A DNA stretch of 55,848 bases from Pantoea wallisii (GTDB lineage: Bacteria > Pseudomonadota > Gammaproteobacteria > Enterobacterales > Enterobacteriaceae): positions 1 through 55,848 of the forward strand of contig NZ_MLFS01000027.1 in the NCBI RefSeq assembly GCF_002095485.1, written 5' to 3'. Positions 18,986-29,568 of the stretch are shown in pieces. Made by a program: the position numbers and the translations under genes. Under the pieces are notes generated by a model, which had not been told where the DNA came from, ran no database searches, and saw only the letters and a list, made by a program, of their open reading frames with translations. Position 1 is the stretch's first letter, and the number at the start of each line of letters is the position of its first letter.

Positions 18986-19810
18986 TTAGTCGATGGTGCG
19001 CAGCAGCTCGTTGATGCCTGTTTTTGCCAGCGTTTTCGCGTCTACTTTCTTCACGATAACGGCACAGTAGAGGCTGTAGCTGCCATCTTTTGACGGCAGG
19101 TTGCCGGAGACCACAACAGAGCCAGCCGGTACGCGGCCATAGTGGATCTCACCGGTTTCACGATCGTAGATTTTGGTGCTCTGACCAATGTATACGCCCA
19201 TAGAGATGACCGAGCCCTCTTCGACGATAACGCCTTCAACGATCTCGGAGCGTGCGCCAATGAAGCAGTTGTCTTCAATAATGGTTGGGTTAGCCTGCAG
19301 CGGCTCCAGTACGCCACCGATGCCGACGCCGCCGGACAGATGAACGTTTTTACCAATCTGCGCGCAGGAACCAACGGTCGCCCAGGTATCAACCATGGTC
19401 CCTTCATCAACAAACGCGCCGATGTTGACATAAGAGGGCATCAGTACGGTATTGCGGGCGATAAATGCACCCTGACGCACCGCAGCGGGTGGCACCACGC
19501 GGAAGCCGGCCGCTTTGAAACGTGCGTCATCCCAGTTGGCGAACTTCATCGGAACCTTGTCGTAGAAACGGGTTTCTGCGCCGTCGATCACCTGATTGTC
19601 ATTGATGCGGAACGACAGCAGAACTGCTTTCTTCAGCCACTGATGCGTTACCCACTCACCGTTGATCTTTTCAGATACGCGCAGTTCACCGCTATCCAGC
19701 AGGCTGATGACCTGGTTAATGGCATCACGCGTTGCGCTGTCTACGCTGGCTGGCGTGATATCTGCCCGGCGTTCAAAGGCAGATTCGATAACGCTCTGTA
19801 ACTGTTGCAT
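18986..19810 (-). CDS. dapD: 2,3,4,5-tetrahydropyridine-2,6-dicarboxylate N-succinyltransferase
   Basis: DapD uses succinyl-CoA to succinylate tetrahydrodipicolinate in the succinylase branch of lysine and diaminopimelate synthesis, supplying peptidoglycan cross-links. The 274-residue product equals E. coli DapD. It has the N-terminal helical domain ([19 protein letters not shown]), a left-handed beta-helix of hexapeptide repeats ([38 protein letters not shown]) and the C-terminal strand. A good ribosome site (AGGAAATTATT) precedes the ATG. The leader contains two small hairpins (TTCAGC-CTCT-GCTGAA at 19838-19853, and TTTAGG with CCTAAA near 19860-19878), and upstream of those an ERIC element separates it from glnD. 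Confidence 0.98.
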   Translation of the reverse strand: MQQLQSVIESAFERRADITPASVDSATRDAINQVISLLDSGELRVSEKINGEWVTHQWLKKAVLLSFRINDNQVIDGAETRFYDKVPMKFANWDDARFKAAGFRVVPPAAVRQGAFIARNTVLMPSYVNIGAFVDEGTMVDTWATVGSCAQIGKNVHLSGGVGIGGVLEPLQANPTIIEDNCFIGARSEIVEGVIVEEGSVISMGVYIGQSTKIYDRETGEIHYGRVPAGSVVVSGNLPSKDGSYSLYCAVIVKKVDAKTLAKTGINELLRTID

Positions 19811-19861
19811 AATAATTTCCTGAGTCTGTCATACGGGTTCAGCCTCTGCTGAACATGATTT

Positions 19862-19993
19862 TAGGTAGCCACCCTAAATCATTCAGGTTGCAGGAAGGTG
19901 GCAACGCAGCGAATCTCCGGGAGCATACATAGGTATGTGACCAGGGTGAGCGAGGAAAGCCAACGCACCTGCAGCGTGAATGATGACGGGTAG
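19862..19993. repeat. ERIC element, copy 1 (glnD-dapD gap)
   Basis: About 130 bases match the enterobacterial repetitive intergenic consensus. The core GCAGGAAGGTGGCAACG, then CCGGGAGCATACAT and TATGTGACCAGGGTGAGCG, corresponds to the central ERIC palindrome. The element ends directly at the glnD stop codon. Copy 2 at 26531-26651 is in the same orientation and shares most positions. It is expected to be transcribed with glnD-dapD and to fold into a long hairpin. Confidence 0.9.
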
Positions 19994-19994
19994 A

Positions 19995-22649
19995 TCACAC
20001 TTTATCGTTTGGATTAAGGGCCTCTGTCAACCGTTGTTGCAATACATTGCGCATTTCAGCGCCAAGTGCGCGGCGTTCACTGTCGGCAAGGATGAAAAGA
20101 TCTTCTACCCGCTCGCCGATGGTGCTGATGCGTGCACCGTGCAGTGAAACGCCTAAATCAGCAAACACCTCCCCGACGCGCGCCAGCAGCCCCGGCTGAT
20201 CCAGCGCCACCAGCTCCAGATAGCTGCGGCGGTCGGTATGCGTGGGCAGGAAGTTCACCTCCGTATCTACACTGAAGTGCTTCAGGCGCGGCGACTGGCG
20301 GCGCGTGCGCGGCGGCACCCACTGCGTCTGCGTAATGGCCTGCTCCAGCGCCTGGATGATCATCGCATGGCGGTCGGCGGCCAGCGGGCTGCCGTCGGGC
20401 TCCAGTACGATAAAGGTATCCATCGCCATGCCATCGCGGCTGGTAAAGATCTGCGCATCATGCACGCTCAGATTGCGACGATCGAGCTCACCGGCTACGG
20501 CGGCAAACAGATAGGGGCGATCCGGGCTCCAGATAAAGATCTCCGTGCCGCCGCGCGTGGCGTGCGGGCTCACCAGCACCAGCGGCTTGCTAAGGTCGTG
20601 ATCGATCAGATGGCGGGCGTGCCAGGCCAGCTGATTTGGCGTGTGGCGCAGGAAATAGTCCGCGCGACAGCGACCCCAGATATGGTGCAGCCGCTCCTCG
20701 TTGAGGTTCTCCATGCGTAGCAGCGCCAGCGCCTGCAAGCGGTGATGACGTACGCGCTCACGCAGGTCCGGGCTGTTTTCCATGCCGCGACGCAGTTGCT
20801 TCTCGGTGGCAAAAAACAGCTCGCGCAGCAGGCTCTGTTTCCAGCTGTTCCACAGGCTTTCGTTGGTGGCGCAGATATCGGAGACCGTCAGGCACACCAG
20901 ATAGCGCAGACGATTCTCGTTCTGCATCACTTCGGCGAACTGCTGAATTACCGTCGGGTCCTGAATATCACGGCGCTGCGCCGTTACCGACATGAGCAGG
21001 TGATGACGCACCAGCCATGCCACCAGCTGGGTTTCACGTGAATTGAGGCCGTGCATCTCAGCGAAATCCAGCGCATCCTGCGCGCCGAGAATCGAGTGAT
21101 CGCCGCCGCGCCCTTTGGCGATGTCGTGCAGCAGCGCGGCCATCAGCAGCAGCTCCGGCTGCGGTAAACGCGGCCAGAGCTCCACGCACAGCGGATGCAT
21201 GGAGCGCGTGGTTTCGCTGGCAAAGCTCTCCAGCTTCTGCAGCACGCGAATGGTGTGCTCATCCACGGTATAGGCGTGGAACAGATCGAACTGCATCTGA
21301 CCCACAATGTTGCCCCACAGCGGCGTGTAAGCCCACAGCACGCTGTGGCGGTGCATCGGCAGTAGCGCACGCTTTACCGCGCCCGGATGACGCAGAATAG
21401 CCATGAACGTCTGCCGCGCCTCAGCGATCTGGCACAGCGGCTGCTTCAGGTGGCGCCGCGCATAGCGCAGCTGGCGCAGCGTCGTCGAGTAGATACCGGT
21501 GATATTTTGGTTACGCACCATGACATAAAACATGCGCAGAATGGCCTGCGGTTCACGCTCGAACAGGGCGGGATCGCGCAGGTCAATCAGGCTGCCGCGC
21601 AGCTGGAAGTCGTCGTCGATGCTGCGCGGCTTTTCGGTGGTGGAGAGCGCCAGAATCGCCTCATCAAACAGCTGCAGCAGCATCTGATTCAGCTCGCCGA
21701 TGCGACGCGTGACGCGATAGAAATCCTTCATCATGCGCTCAACCGGCTCATTACCTTCACCAAGGTAGTTGAGGCGCTGTGCGACGGTAAGCTGGCGATC
21801 AAACAGCAGGCGATTATCGTAGCGCGGCAGGCTCAGGTGCAGAGCAAAACGGATGCGCCAGAGAAACGTCTGGCACTCGTTGATCTCATTGCGTTCGGCT
21901 TCGGTCAGAAAGCCAAAGCCTACCATTTCATCCATCGTGGTGGCGCCAAAATGGCGGCGCGCGACCCACTGCAGCGTGTGAATATCACGCAGTCCGCCCG
22001 GGCTGCTTTTAATATCCGGCTCCAGGTTGTAGCTGGTGCCGTGATAGCGCTGATGGCGCTCCTGCTGCTCGTCAATTTTGGCGGCGAAGAAACGCGAGGA
22101 GGGCCAGAAACCGTCGCTGAAAATGTTCTTTTGCAGCTCAAGGAACAGGGCGACATCGCCGGTCAGCATACGTGATTCAATCAGGTTGGTGGCGACGGTA
22201 AGGTCTGATAACCCCTCCAGCAAACACTCTTCCAGCGTCCGCACGCTATGGCCAACTTCCAGCTTGAGATCCCACATTAGCGTCAACAGCTCCGACGCGC
22301 GCCGGGCGGCATCGTCATCCAGCGGCTGACGGCTGAGGATCAGGACATCAATATCGGACAGCGGGTGCAGCTCACCCCGGCCGTAGCCGCCCACGGCAAC
22401 CAGCGCGATCTCTTTAATCTGGTCAAAACCAAAGAAGCGCCACAGCCGGCGCAACAGGCGGTCAATAAACAGCGTGCGGACATCGATCAGCGACTCAATG
22501 TCGCTGCCGGCGTCAAAGGCGATGCCCAGATGCTGCTGAAACTGCTCCAGATACTGTTTGAGTTTTTCACGCGTGAGGGCTTCATCGGGCCAGCTGGCAG
22601 GGGAATCGGTCAGGCCTTTGTGTACTGCTTCGGTCACGCTACCACTCAT
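19995..22649 (-). CDS. glnD: Bifunctional uridylyltransferase/uridylyl-removing enzyme GlnD
   Basis: GlnD senses glutamine and reversibly uridylylates the PII proteins GlnB and GlnK, controlling glutamine synthetase and the NtrBC response. The product (884 residues from this start; E. coli 890) has a nucleotidyltransferase domain with [17 protein letters not shown]. The GlnD linker and an HD domain follow ([16 protein letters not shown], then [15 protein letters not shown]). Two C-terminal ACT domains (near [20 protein letters not shown] and [20 protein letters not shown]) complete it. Two ATG codons two codons apart are possible; I choose the second (22649) because AGAGG lies seven bases upstream of it but only one base upstream of the first. 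The map terminator leaves no room for a separate promoter, so transcription must start inside map or read through. Confidence 0.97.
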   Translation of the reverse strand: MSGSVTEAVHKGLTDSPASWPDEALTREKLKQYLEQFQQHLGIAFDAGSDIESLIDVRTLFIDRLLRRLWRFFGFDQIKEIALVAVGGYGRGELHPLSDIDVLILSRQPLDDDAARRASELLTLMWDLKLEVGHSVRTLEECLLEGLSDLTVATNLIESRMLTGDVALFLELQKNIFSDGFWPSSRFFAAKIDEQQERHQRYHGTSYNLEPDIKSSPGGLRDIHTLQWVARRHFGATTMDEMVGFGFLTEAERNEINECQTFLWRIRFALHLSLPRYDNRLLFDRQLTVAQRLNYLGEGNEPVERMMKDFYRVTRRIGELNQMLLQLFDEAILALSTTEKPRSIDDDFQLRGSLIDLRDPALFEREPQAILRMFYVMVRNQNITGIYSTTLRQLRYARRHLKQPLCQIAEARQTFMAILRHPGAVKRALLPMHRHSVLWAYTPLWGNIVGQMQFDLFHAYTVDEHTIRVLQKLESFASETTRSMHPLCVELWPRLPQPELLLMAALLHDIAKGRGGDHSILGAQDALDFAEMHGLNSRETQLVAWLVRHHLLMSVTAQRRDIQDPTVIQQFAEVMQNENRLRYLVCLTVSDICATNESLWNSWKQSLLRELFFATEKQLRRGMENSPDLRERVRHHRLQALALLRMENLNEERLHHIWGRCRADYFLRHTPNQLAWHARHLIDHDLSKPLVLVSPHATRGGTEIFIWSPDRPYLFAAVAGELDRRNLSVHDAQIFTSRDGMAMDTFIVLEPDGSPLAADRHAMIIQALEQAITQTQWVPPRTRRQSPRLKHFSVDTEVNFLPTHTDRRSYLELVALDQPGLLARVGEVFADLGVSLHGARISTIGERVEDLFILADSERRALGAEMRNVLQQRLTEALNPNDKV

Positions 22650-22671
22650 TGACATGCCTCTTCGTCACCAT

Positions 22672-22696
22672 AAAAAAAGCCGGCTATTAGCCGGCC
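22672..22696 (-). terminator. Terminator between map and glnD
   Basis: GCCGGCT (22679-22685) and AGCCGGC (22689-22695) form the stem. On the minus strand a run of seven T follows. It lies after the map stop and immediately before glnD. Confidence 0.85.
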
Positions 22697-22716
22697 TGAT
22701 TATCTCATGAAGATCG

Positions 22717-23511
22717 TTACGCGTTATTTTCCAGCACCGCCGGAATTGTGTCATCTGCACGCAGCGTCAGGATCTCACAGCCGTTTTCTGTCACCACAAT
22801 AGTATGCTCGTACTGTGCGGACAAGCTGCGATCTTTGGTTTTCACCGTCCAGCCATCCTTCATGGTACGGATGCGGTAATCGCCGGCATTGACCATCGGT
22901 TCAACGGTAAAGGTCATGCCCGCCTGCAGGACCACGCCGCTGTCGTCAGCATCGTAGTGCAGCACCTGCGGCTCTTCATGGAAGCCCTTGCCGATGCCGT
23001 GGCCGCAATATTCACGCACCACGGAGAAATCCTGTGCTTCAACATACTTCTGAATTGCACGGCCCAGCTCGCGCAGGCGAATGCCCGGTTTTACCAGACG
23101 CAGCGCAATATAGAGGCTCTCCTGGGTGACGCGGCAGAGGCGCTCGCCCTGGATGGTGGGTTTACCCACGATAAACATCTTCGAGGTATCGCCGTGATAC
23201 TCATCTTTGATCACCGTGACATCCACGTTAACGATATCGCCATCTTTCAGCACGCGGTCGTCAGCCGGAATACCGTGACACACCACTTCATTGACCGAAA
23301 TGCAGACGGATTTCGGGAAGCCGTGATAGCCGAGGCAGGCGGAGATAGCCTGCTGCTTTTCAGTGATGTGAGCGTGACAGAGGCGGTCAAGTTCACCGGT
23401 AGTGACGCCCGGCACCACGTGCGGAGCGATCATTTCCAGCACCTCGGCAGCCAGACGGCCCGCCACGCGCATTTTTTCAATTTCTTCTGGGGTTTTGATT
23501 GAGATGGCCAT
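22717..23511 (-). CDS. map: Methionine aminopeptidase type I
   Basis: Map removes the initiator methionine from nascent proteins whose second residue is small. The 264-residue product equals E. coli Map. It has the pita-bread fold signatures HGIPADDRVLKDGDIVNVDVT and DEYHGDTSKMF (metal-binding aspartates), YCGHGIGKGFHEEPQV (metal His), TFTVEPM and QYEHTIVVTENG (metal glutamates). The start at 23511 (MAISIKTPEEIEKM) matches the family; upstream in-frame codons are not conserved. It is divergent from rpsB. Its promoter must lie in the 118 bases before the rpsB promoter, where I could not pick one out with confidence. Confidence 0.98.
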   Translation of the reverse strand: MAISIKTPEEIEKMRVAGRLAAEVLEMIAPHVVPGVTTGELDRLCHAHITEKQQAISACLGYHGFPKSVCISVNEVVCHGIPADDRVLKDGDIVNVDVTVIKDEYHGDTSKMFIVGKPTIQGERLCRVTQESLYIALRLVKPGIRLRELGRAIQKYVEAQDFSVVREYCGHGIGKGFHEEPQVLHYDADDSGVVLQAGMTFTVEPMVNAGDYRIRTMKDGWTVKTKDRSLSAQYEHTIVVTENGCEILTLRADDTIPAVLENNA

Positions 23512-23629
23512 TAAATAATCCGCAATCGCCGAAATTTTCAGCAATAATGAGTTCTGTGGCACTCATGTTAGCAGCCAGAAAATGGGCTGCCAAATCGGGA
23601 TTGTCCCACGCTTCGCGCGCCAACAACTG

Positions 23630-23659
23630 TTGGCGTATTCCTGTGCTTTATGGTATAAA
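23630..23659 (+). promoter_or_regulatory. rpsB promoter
   Basis: TTGGCG (23630-23635), an 18-base spacer and TATAAA (23654-23659) are followed by a G+C-rich discriminator GCGCGCC. This is typical of stringently controlled ribosomal promoters. The predicted transcript start near 23666 leaves a leader of about 160 bases. Confidence 0.75.
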
Positions 23660-23665
23660 GCGCGC

Positions 23666-24553
<888 letters not shown>

Positions 24554-24601
24554 TAAGGTTCGCTCTTTCTGAGAGCCCTTAGACATCAGATGTTATCTGT
24601 T

Positions 24602-24627
24602 AAGGGGGCCGCACAGGCCCCTTTATT
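24602..24627 (+). terminator. Attenuator-like terminator between rpsB and tsf
   Basis: GGGGCC (24605-24610) pairs with GGCCCC (24616-24621), flanked by complementary A and T, then TTTATTTTA. It lies between two genes that are normally co-transcribed, so it is probably a partial terminator that sets the S2 to EF-Ts ratio. Confidence 0.75.
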
Positions 24628-24735
24628 TTATCTAAGTTTGTCACGCTCAGCGCTGAGCGAGCGGGGCAGAGTAAATTTTCCGCAACAAGTTTCTGGCAGT
24701 GTGAAAGCACACAGAGACGAATCGAGGATTCTGGA

Positions 24736-25587
24736 ATGGCTGATATTACCGCTGCATTGGTAAAAGAACTGCGTGAGCGTACTGGCGCAGGCATGATGGA
24801 CTGCAAAAAAGCGCTGACCGAAGCGAACGGCGACATTGAGCTGGCGATTGAGAACATGCGTAAGTCTGGCGCGATCAAAGCCGCTAAGAAAGCAGGCAAC
24901 GTTGCTGCTGATGGCGTGATCAAAACCAAAATCGCTGACGGTTTCGCAGCGATTCTGGAAGTTAACTGCCAGACCGACTTCGTGGCTAAAGATGGCGGTT
25001 TCCAGGCTTTCGCTGACAAAGTGCTGGATGCAGCCGTTGCGGGTAAAGTGACTGATGTTGACGTTCTGAAAGCGCAGTTCGAAGAAGAACGCGTAGCGCT
25101 GGTTGCGAAAATCGGTGAGAACATCAACATCCGTCGTATTGCTATCCTGGAAGGCGCTCAGCTGAACAGCTATCAGCACGGTGCACGTATCGGCGTTGTG
25201 GTTTCAACTACGGGTGCTGATGAAGAGCTGAGCAAGCAAGTAGCAATGCACATTGCGGCGAGCAAGCCTGAGTTCGTTAAGCCAGAAGATGTGTCTGCTG
25301 ACGTGGTTGAGAAAGAGCACCAGGTTCAGCTGGACATCGCTATGCAGTCTGGCAAGCCAAAAGAGATCGCTGAAAAGATGGTTGAAGGCCGCATGAAGAA
25401 ATTCACCGGCGAAGTGTCTCTGACCGGTCAGGCGTTCGTAATCGATCCTTCCAAGACCGTAGGTCAGGCTCTGAAAGAGAAAGGCGCTGACGTCATCAAC
25501 TTCATCCGCTTCGAAGTGGGCGAAGGCATTGAGAAAGTTGAATCTGACTTCGCAGCAGAAGTTGCTGCAATGTCCAAACAGTCTTAA
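24736..25587 (+). CDS. tsf: Elongation factor Ts
   Basis: EF-Ts is the guanine nucleotide exchange factor for EF-Tu. The 283-residue product equals E. coli EF-Ts. It starts [27 protein letters not shown], has the TDFVAKD motif that inserts into EF-Tu, and the C-terminal [21 protein letters not shown] helix. It is highly expressed by codon use and ends at a strong terminator. Confidence 0.99.
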   Translation: MADITAALVKELRERTGAGMMDCKKALTEANGDIELAIENMRKSGAIKAAKKAGNVAADGVIKTKIADGFAAILEVNCQTDFVAKDGGFQAFADKVLDAAVAGKVTDVDVLKAQFEEERVALVAKIGENINIRRIAILEGAQLNSYQHGARIGVVVSTTGADEELSKQVAMHIAASKPEFVKPEDVSADVVEKEHQVQLDIAMQSGKPKEIAEKMVEGRMKKFTGEVSLTGQAFVIDPSKTVGQALKEKGADVINFIRFEVGEGIEKVESDFAAEVAAMSKQS

Positions 25588-25597
25588 TGATTTGCCG

Positions 25598-25624
25598 GAA
25601 CCGCCGCAAGGCGGTTCTTTTTTG
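25598..25624 (+). terminator. Terminator of tsf
   Basis: GAACCGCC (25598-25605) and GGCGGTTC (25610-25617) form an eight-pair stem with a GCAA tetraloop, followed by seven T. Confidence 0.93.
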
Positions 25625-25740
25625 TCTGCGTTTTGGCGCAGCGTTTTTCAGTGTCATCCCAATAGCTTTTCTCACGCGTTAAGCGGATGATCGATCAGAT
25701 TAAACTTCTCATTCATCTTATCTTCCAGGAAGAATTGACC

Positions 25741-26466
25741 ATGGCGACCAACGCAAAACCTGTATATCAACGTATCTTACTGAAACTGAGTGGCGAAGCA
25801 CTGCAAGGTGCCGAAGGTTTTGGTATCGACGCGAGCGTGCTTGACCGTATGGCGCAAGAGGTGAAAGAGCTGGTTGAGCTGGGCATCCAGGTGGGTGTGG
25901 TGATTGGCGGGGGTAACCTGTTCCGCGGTGCGGGCCTGGCGCAGGCCGGGATGAACCGTGTGGTGGGCGATCACATGGGTATGCTGGCGACCGTGATGAA
26001 CGGCCTGGCTATGCGTGATGCGCTGCACCGTGCCTATGTCAACGCGCGTCTGATGTCGGCTATTCCGCTGAATGGCGTGTGCGACAACTACAGCTGGGCA
26101 GAGGCTATCAGCCTGCTGCGCAACAACCGCGTCGTGATCTTCTCAGCCGGTACGGGCAACCCGTTCTTTACCACTGATTCAGCGGCCTGCCTGCGCGGTA
26201 TTGAAATCGAAGCGGATGTGGTACTGAAAGCCACCAAGGTTGATGGTGTCTACTCGGCCGATCCGGTGAAGAGCCCGGATGCAACGCTGTACGATCAGCT
26301 GACATATGCTGAAGTACTGGATAAAGAGCTTAAAGTGATGGATCTTGCCGCCTTTACGCTGGCGCGCGACCATCAGCTGCCTATCCGCGTCTTTAATATG
26401 AACAAGCCTGGTGCACTGCGTCGCGTTGTGATGGGTGAAAAAGAAGGCACCCTGATTACGCATTAA
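25741..26466 (+). CDS. pyrH: UMP kinase
   Basis: PyrH phosphorylates UMP to UDP in pyrimidine nucleotide synthesis and is regulated by GTP and UTP. The 241-residue amino-acid-kinase-fold product equals E. coli PyrH, with [35 protein letters not shown] and [13 protein letters not shown]. The ATG at 25741 is preceded by AGGAAGAATTGACC and gives the family start. An in-frame ATG at 25687 lies in non-conserved sequence. The gap to frr contains an ERIC element. Confidence 0.98.
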   Translation: MATNAKPVYQRILLKLSGEALQGAEGFGIDASVLDRMAQEVKELVELGIQVGVVIGGGNLFRGAGLAQAGMNRVVGDHMGMLATVMNGLAMRDALHRAYVNARLMSAIPLNGVCDNYSWAEAISLLRNNRVVIFSAGTGNPFFTTDSAACLRGIEIEADVVLKATKVDGVYSADPVKSPDATLYDQLTYAEVLDKELKVMDLAAFTLARDHQLPIRVFNMNKPGALRRVVMGEKEGTLITH

Positions 26467-26530
26467 TACCCGACGCAAGATAAAATAAGGTATATTCTGT
26501 TGACGCGCAGCCTGAACGCCGCGCGTTTTA

Positions 26531-26651
26531 TCCGCACTGTTTGCGTTGCAGGAAGGCGGCAAGTGAGTGAGTCGCCGGGAGCTTACATCAGTAAGTGACC
26601 GGTGTGAGCGAATGTAGCTAACGCACCTGCAGCGCGAAATATGCCGGGTAT
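26531..26651. repeat. ERIC element, copy 2 (pyrH-frr gap)
   Basis: This copy has the same architecture and orientation as copy 1. Its core reads GCAGGAAGGCGGCAAGTGAG, then CCGGGAGCTTACAT and AGTAAGTGACCGGTGTGAGCG, ending GCACCTGCAGCGCGAAATATGCCGGGTAT-like. It lies in the leader of frr, or in the pyrH-frr transcript if there is read-through. No terminator follows pyrH, so the hairpin may influence the expression or decay of the frr message. Confidence 0.92.
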
Positions 26652-26728
26652 CAGGATGATCGATGTTTATCGATACCACTTCCGACGCTCGGAAATGGCC
26701 AGGTCAAACCGAATCCAAGGGTTTCAAC

Positions 26729-27286
26729 GTGATTAACGATATTAAAAAAGATGCTGAAACGCGCATGGACAAATGCGTGGAAGCATTCAAAAACACCATC
26801 AGCAAAGTGCGCACCGGTCGTGCTTCACCTTCACTGCTCGACGGCATCATGGTGCCTTACTACGGCACGCCGACGCCACTGCGTCAGGTTGCGAGCGTAA
26901 CGGTGGAAGACTCCCGCACGCTGAAAATCAACGTGTTTGACCGCTCGCTGAGCGCAGCCGTTGAGAAAGCGATCATGACCTCTGATCTGGGTCTGAACCC
27001 AAGCTCAGCCGGTAGCGACATCCGTGTTCCGCTGCCAGCACTGACGGAAGAGCGCCGTAAAGATCTGATCAAAATCGTGCGCGGTGAAGCCGAGCAGGGC
27101 CGTGTCTCTGTGCGTAACGTGCGCCGTGACGCGAACGACAAGATCAAAGCGCTGCTGAAAGACAAAGAGATCAGCGAAGACGACGAACGTCGTGCGCAGG
27201 ATGAGATCCAGAAAATGACCGACGTCAGCATCAAGCACGTTGATGCAGCGCTGGCTGAGAAAGAGAAGGAGCTGATGGAGTTCTGA
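26729..27286 (+). CDS. frr: Ribosome recycling factor
   Basis: RRF works with EF-G to split post-termination ribosomes. The 185-residue product equals E. coli RRF, starting with GTG ([20 protein letters not shown]). It has the [13 protein letters not shown] segment, [25 protein letters not shown], and [32 protein letters not shown] choose the GTG at 26729, which follows AAGGG by seven bases and gives the exact family length, over an upstream in-frame ATG at 26663 next to the ERIC element. Confidence 0.97.
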   Translation: MINDIKKDAETRMDKCVEAFKNTISKVRTGRASPSLLDGIMVPYYGTPTPLRQVASVTVEDSRTLKINVFDRSLSAAVEKAIMTSDLGLNPSSAGSDIRVPLPALTEERRKDLIKIVRGEAEQGRVSVRNVRRDANDKIKALLKDKEISEDDERRAQDEIQKMTDVSIKHVDAALAEKEKELMEF

Positions 27287-27302
27287 TTCCGTCACTCTTA
27301 CG

Positions 27303-27373
27303 TATACCCGTCACACGGGTATAAAACGCCGTACAGATTTGTGTTCGTTGTGAATACACTCTGGCGGCGTTTT
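27303..27373 (+). terminator. Nested hairpins after frr, probable terminator
   Basis: TATACCCG (27303-27310) pairs with CGGGTATA (27316-27323). Overlapping the end of that stem, AAAACGCCG (27323-27331) can pair with CGGCGTTTT (27365-27373) across a 33-base loop and ends in a T run. The long loop makes this an unusual terminator. Confidence 0.5.
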
Positions 27374-27428
27374 ACATTGTGCCTGGCGCTGATGCTGGCA
27401 CCCTCCACGACTTCACAGGGATAGCATG

Positions 27429-28631
27429 ATGAAGCGATTAACTCTGCTGGGCTCCACCGGCTCGATTGGCACCAGTACGCTGGCGGTCGTCGCGGCCAAT
27501 CCTGAGCTGTACCAGGTTACCGCGCTGGTGGCTGGCCAGAACGTAGCGCTGATGACCGAACAGTGTCAGCAATTTACTCCCCGCTATGCTGCGATGGCAG
27601 ACGACGCTTCTGCCACCGCGCTGCGTGAGCGACTGAGAGCACTCAATATCAAGACCGAAGTGCTCTCCGGCGTTCAGGCTGCCTGCGAGCTGGCTGCGCT
27701 GGATGATGTTGATCAGGTCATGGCCGCCATTGTCGGCGCTTCCGGCCTGCCGCCTACGCTGGCCGCAATCCGCGCCGGCAAAACCGTGCTGCTGGCTAAC
27801 AAAGAGTCCCTTGTCACATGCGGCCGCTTGTTTATGGAGGCGGTACGCCATCATCAGGCGCAGCTGCTGCCGGTCGATAGCGAGCACAACGCCATTTTTC
27901 AGAGTTTGCCCGCTTCCATACAGCATCAGTTGGGGTACGCTGACTTGCGGGAGAGTGGCATTGAGTCGATTCTCCTTACGGGATCGGGTGGTCCTTTTCG
28001 TGACACGCCATTAGCCGATTTAGCGATGATGTCGCCAGACCAGGCCTGTGCGCATCCGAACTGGTCAATGGGGCGTAAAATCTCCGTTGATTCGGCCACC
28101 ATGATGAATAAAGGTCTTGAATACATTGAAGCCCGCTGGCTCTTTAACGCTTCCGCCGCACAGATGGAAGTCATCCTGCATCCGCAGTCGGTGATTCACT
28201 CCATGGTGCGCTATTGTGACGGCAGCGTACTGGCACAGCTGGGTTCACCCGATATGCGTACGCCAATCGCCCACAGCATGGCCTGGCCAGCGCGTATTAC
28301 AGCTGGCGTGACGCCGCTGGATTTCACCCGAATGAAAGCGCTGACGTTTGCCGAGCCGGATTATGAACGCTATCCCTGCCTGAAACTGGCCATCGATGCG
28401 TGTTCAGCCGGCCAGGCAGCCACGACTATGCTGAACGCAGCAAACGAAGTGGCGGTGGCCGCATTCCTGCAGCATCAGATCCGCTTTACCGCTATCGCAG
28501 CCATCAACAGTGAGGTGCTGGCGAGCCTGACGTGTCAGGAGCCGGGCAGCATTGATGATGTACTGGAGATCGATCGGTTAGCGCGGAACCGGGCCACGGA
28601 ACTGCTGCCGCGTTTTCATTTAGCAGGTTGA
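27429..28631 (+). CDS. dxr: 1-deoxy-D-xylulose 5-phosphate reductoisomerase
   Basis: Dxr (IspC) makes 2-C-methyl-D-erythritol 4-phosphate, the committed step of the MEP isoprenoid pathway. The 400-residue product (E. coli 398) has the NADPH-binding [25 protein letters not shown], the metal and substrate motif [26 protein letters not shown] and [18 protein letters not shown]. Two ATG codons are adjacent; the second (27429) is better spaced from AGGGA and matches the E. coli start. It feeds the undecaprenyl phosphate branch encoded next (uppS). Confidence 0.97.
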   Translation: MKRLTLLGSTGSIGTSTLAVVAANPELYQVTALVAGQNVALMTEQCQQFTPRYAAMADDASATALRERLRALNIKTEVLSGVQAACELAALDDVDQVMAAIVGASGLPPTLAAIRAGKTVLLANKESLVTCGRLFMEAVRHHQAQLLPVDSEHNAIFQSLPASIQHQLGYADLRESGIESILLTGSGGPFRDTPLADLAMMSPDQACAHPNWSMGRKISVDSATMMNKGLEYIEARWLFNASAAQMEVILHPQSVIHSMVRYCDGSVLAQLGSPDMRTPIAHSMAWPARITAGVTPLDFTRMKALTFAEPDYERYPCLKLAIDACSAGQAATTMLNAANEVAVAAFLQHQIRFTAIAAINSEVLASLTCQEPGSIDDVLEIDRLARNRATELLPRFHLAG

Positions 28632-28644
28632 TTGTCCCCGCTAT

Positions 28645-28673
28645 TTGTTCGCTCAGGGTGAAAATGGTATAGT
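28645..28673 (+). promoter_or_regulatory. Promoter upstream of uppS
   Basis: TTGTTC (28645-28650), a 17-base spacer and TATAGT (28668-28673) lie just after the dxr stop. They would start a leader of about 120 bases for the uppS-cdsA-rseP-bamA cluster. A CCGGC/GCCGG hairpin lies in that leader (28716-28731). Confidence 0.65.
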
Positions 28674-28797
28674 CGCTCGCTCGCGTTTCACGGCCCGACA
28701 TTGTTTTGATGTCATCCGGCGCAGTTGCCGGTGTTTGCCGCAGGCGCAATGTATTCAGAAACCACAGCATTTCTGATGAAAGGAATTATTACGCGTT

Positions 28798-29550
28798 ATG
28801 TCGTCCAACAATCACAACACAATCGATGACGAGTCGTACTGTACGCCACGTCACGTGGCCATCATTATGGATGGTAATGGTCGCTGGGCAAAAAATCAGG
28901 GCAAACTGCGTATTTCAGGCCACAAAGCCGGGGTAAAATCAGTACGCCGTGCCGTCAGCTTTGCGGTCAGCCACAAGCTGGAAGCGCTCACGCTCTATGC
29001 GTTCAGCAGTGAAAACTGGAGCCGGCCGGCACAGGAAGTAACCGCATTAATGGAGCTGTTTGTCTGGGCGCTGGATAGCGAAGTTAAAAGCCTGCACAAA
29101 CACAACGTCCGTCTGCGTGTTATCGGCGATATCGGCCGTTTTAATCACCGTATTCAGGAGCGTATTCGTCGCGCCGAGGAACTGACTCAGCAAAATAATG
29201 GACTAACCCTCAACATTGCTGCCAACTATGGCGGACGTTGGGATATTATCCAGGGTGCCAGAAAACTGGCCGAACAGGTTCAGGAAGGTCTGCTGCGTCC
29301 TGACCAGATAACTGAAGAGAGCCTGGCTCCGTATTTGTGTATGCAGGAGCTGGCGCCAGTGGATTTAGTGATAAGGACCGGGGGAGAGCATCGGATTAGC
29401 AACTTCCTGCTGTGGCAGATCGCCTATGCTGAGTTTTGGTTTACCGACGTTCTCTGGCCTGATTTTGATGAACACGTTTTTGAAGGTGCACTGAATGCAT
29501 TCTCTCTGCGAGAGCGTCGCTACGGCGGCGCTGCACCAGGCAGCACCTGA
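28798..29550 (+). CDS. uppS: Undecaprenyl diphosphate synthase
   Basis: UppS (IspU) condenses farnesyl diphosphate with eight isopentenyl diphosphates to make the C55 lipid carrier for peptidoglycan and O-antigen. The 250-residue product (E. coli 253) has the cis-prenyltransferase motifs IIMDGNGRWAKNQG (catalytic Asp25), LYAFSSENWSRP and the C-terminal DLVIRTGGEHRISNFLLWQ with AYAEFWFTDVLWPDF. It follows dxr and precedes cdsA by 18 bases, as in E. coli. Confidence 0.97.
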   Translation: MSSNNHNTIDDESYCTPRHVAIIMDGNGRWAKNQGKLRISGHKAGVKSVRRAVSFAVSHKLEALTLYAFSSENWSRPAQEVTALMELFVWALDSEVKSLHKHNVRLRVIGDIGRFNHRIQERIRRAEELTQQNNGLTLNIAANYGGRWDIIQGARKLAEQVQEGLLRPDQITEESLAPYLCMQELAPVDLVIRTGGEHRISNFLLWQIAYAEFWFTDVLWPDFDEHVFEGALNAFSLRERRYGGAAPGST

Positions 29551-29568
29551 GCAACCTGGGGGTAACCT

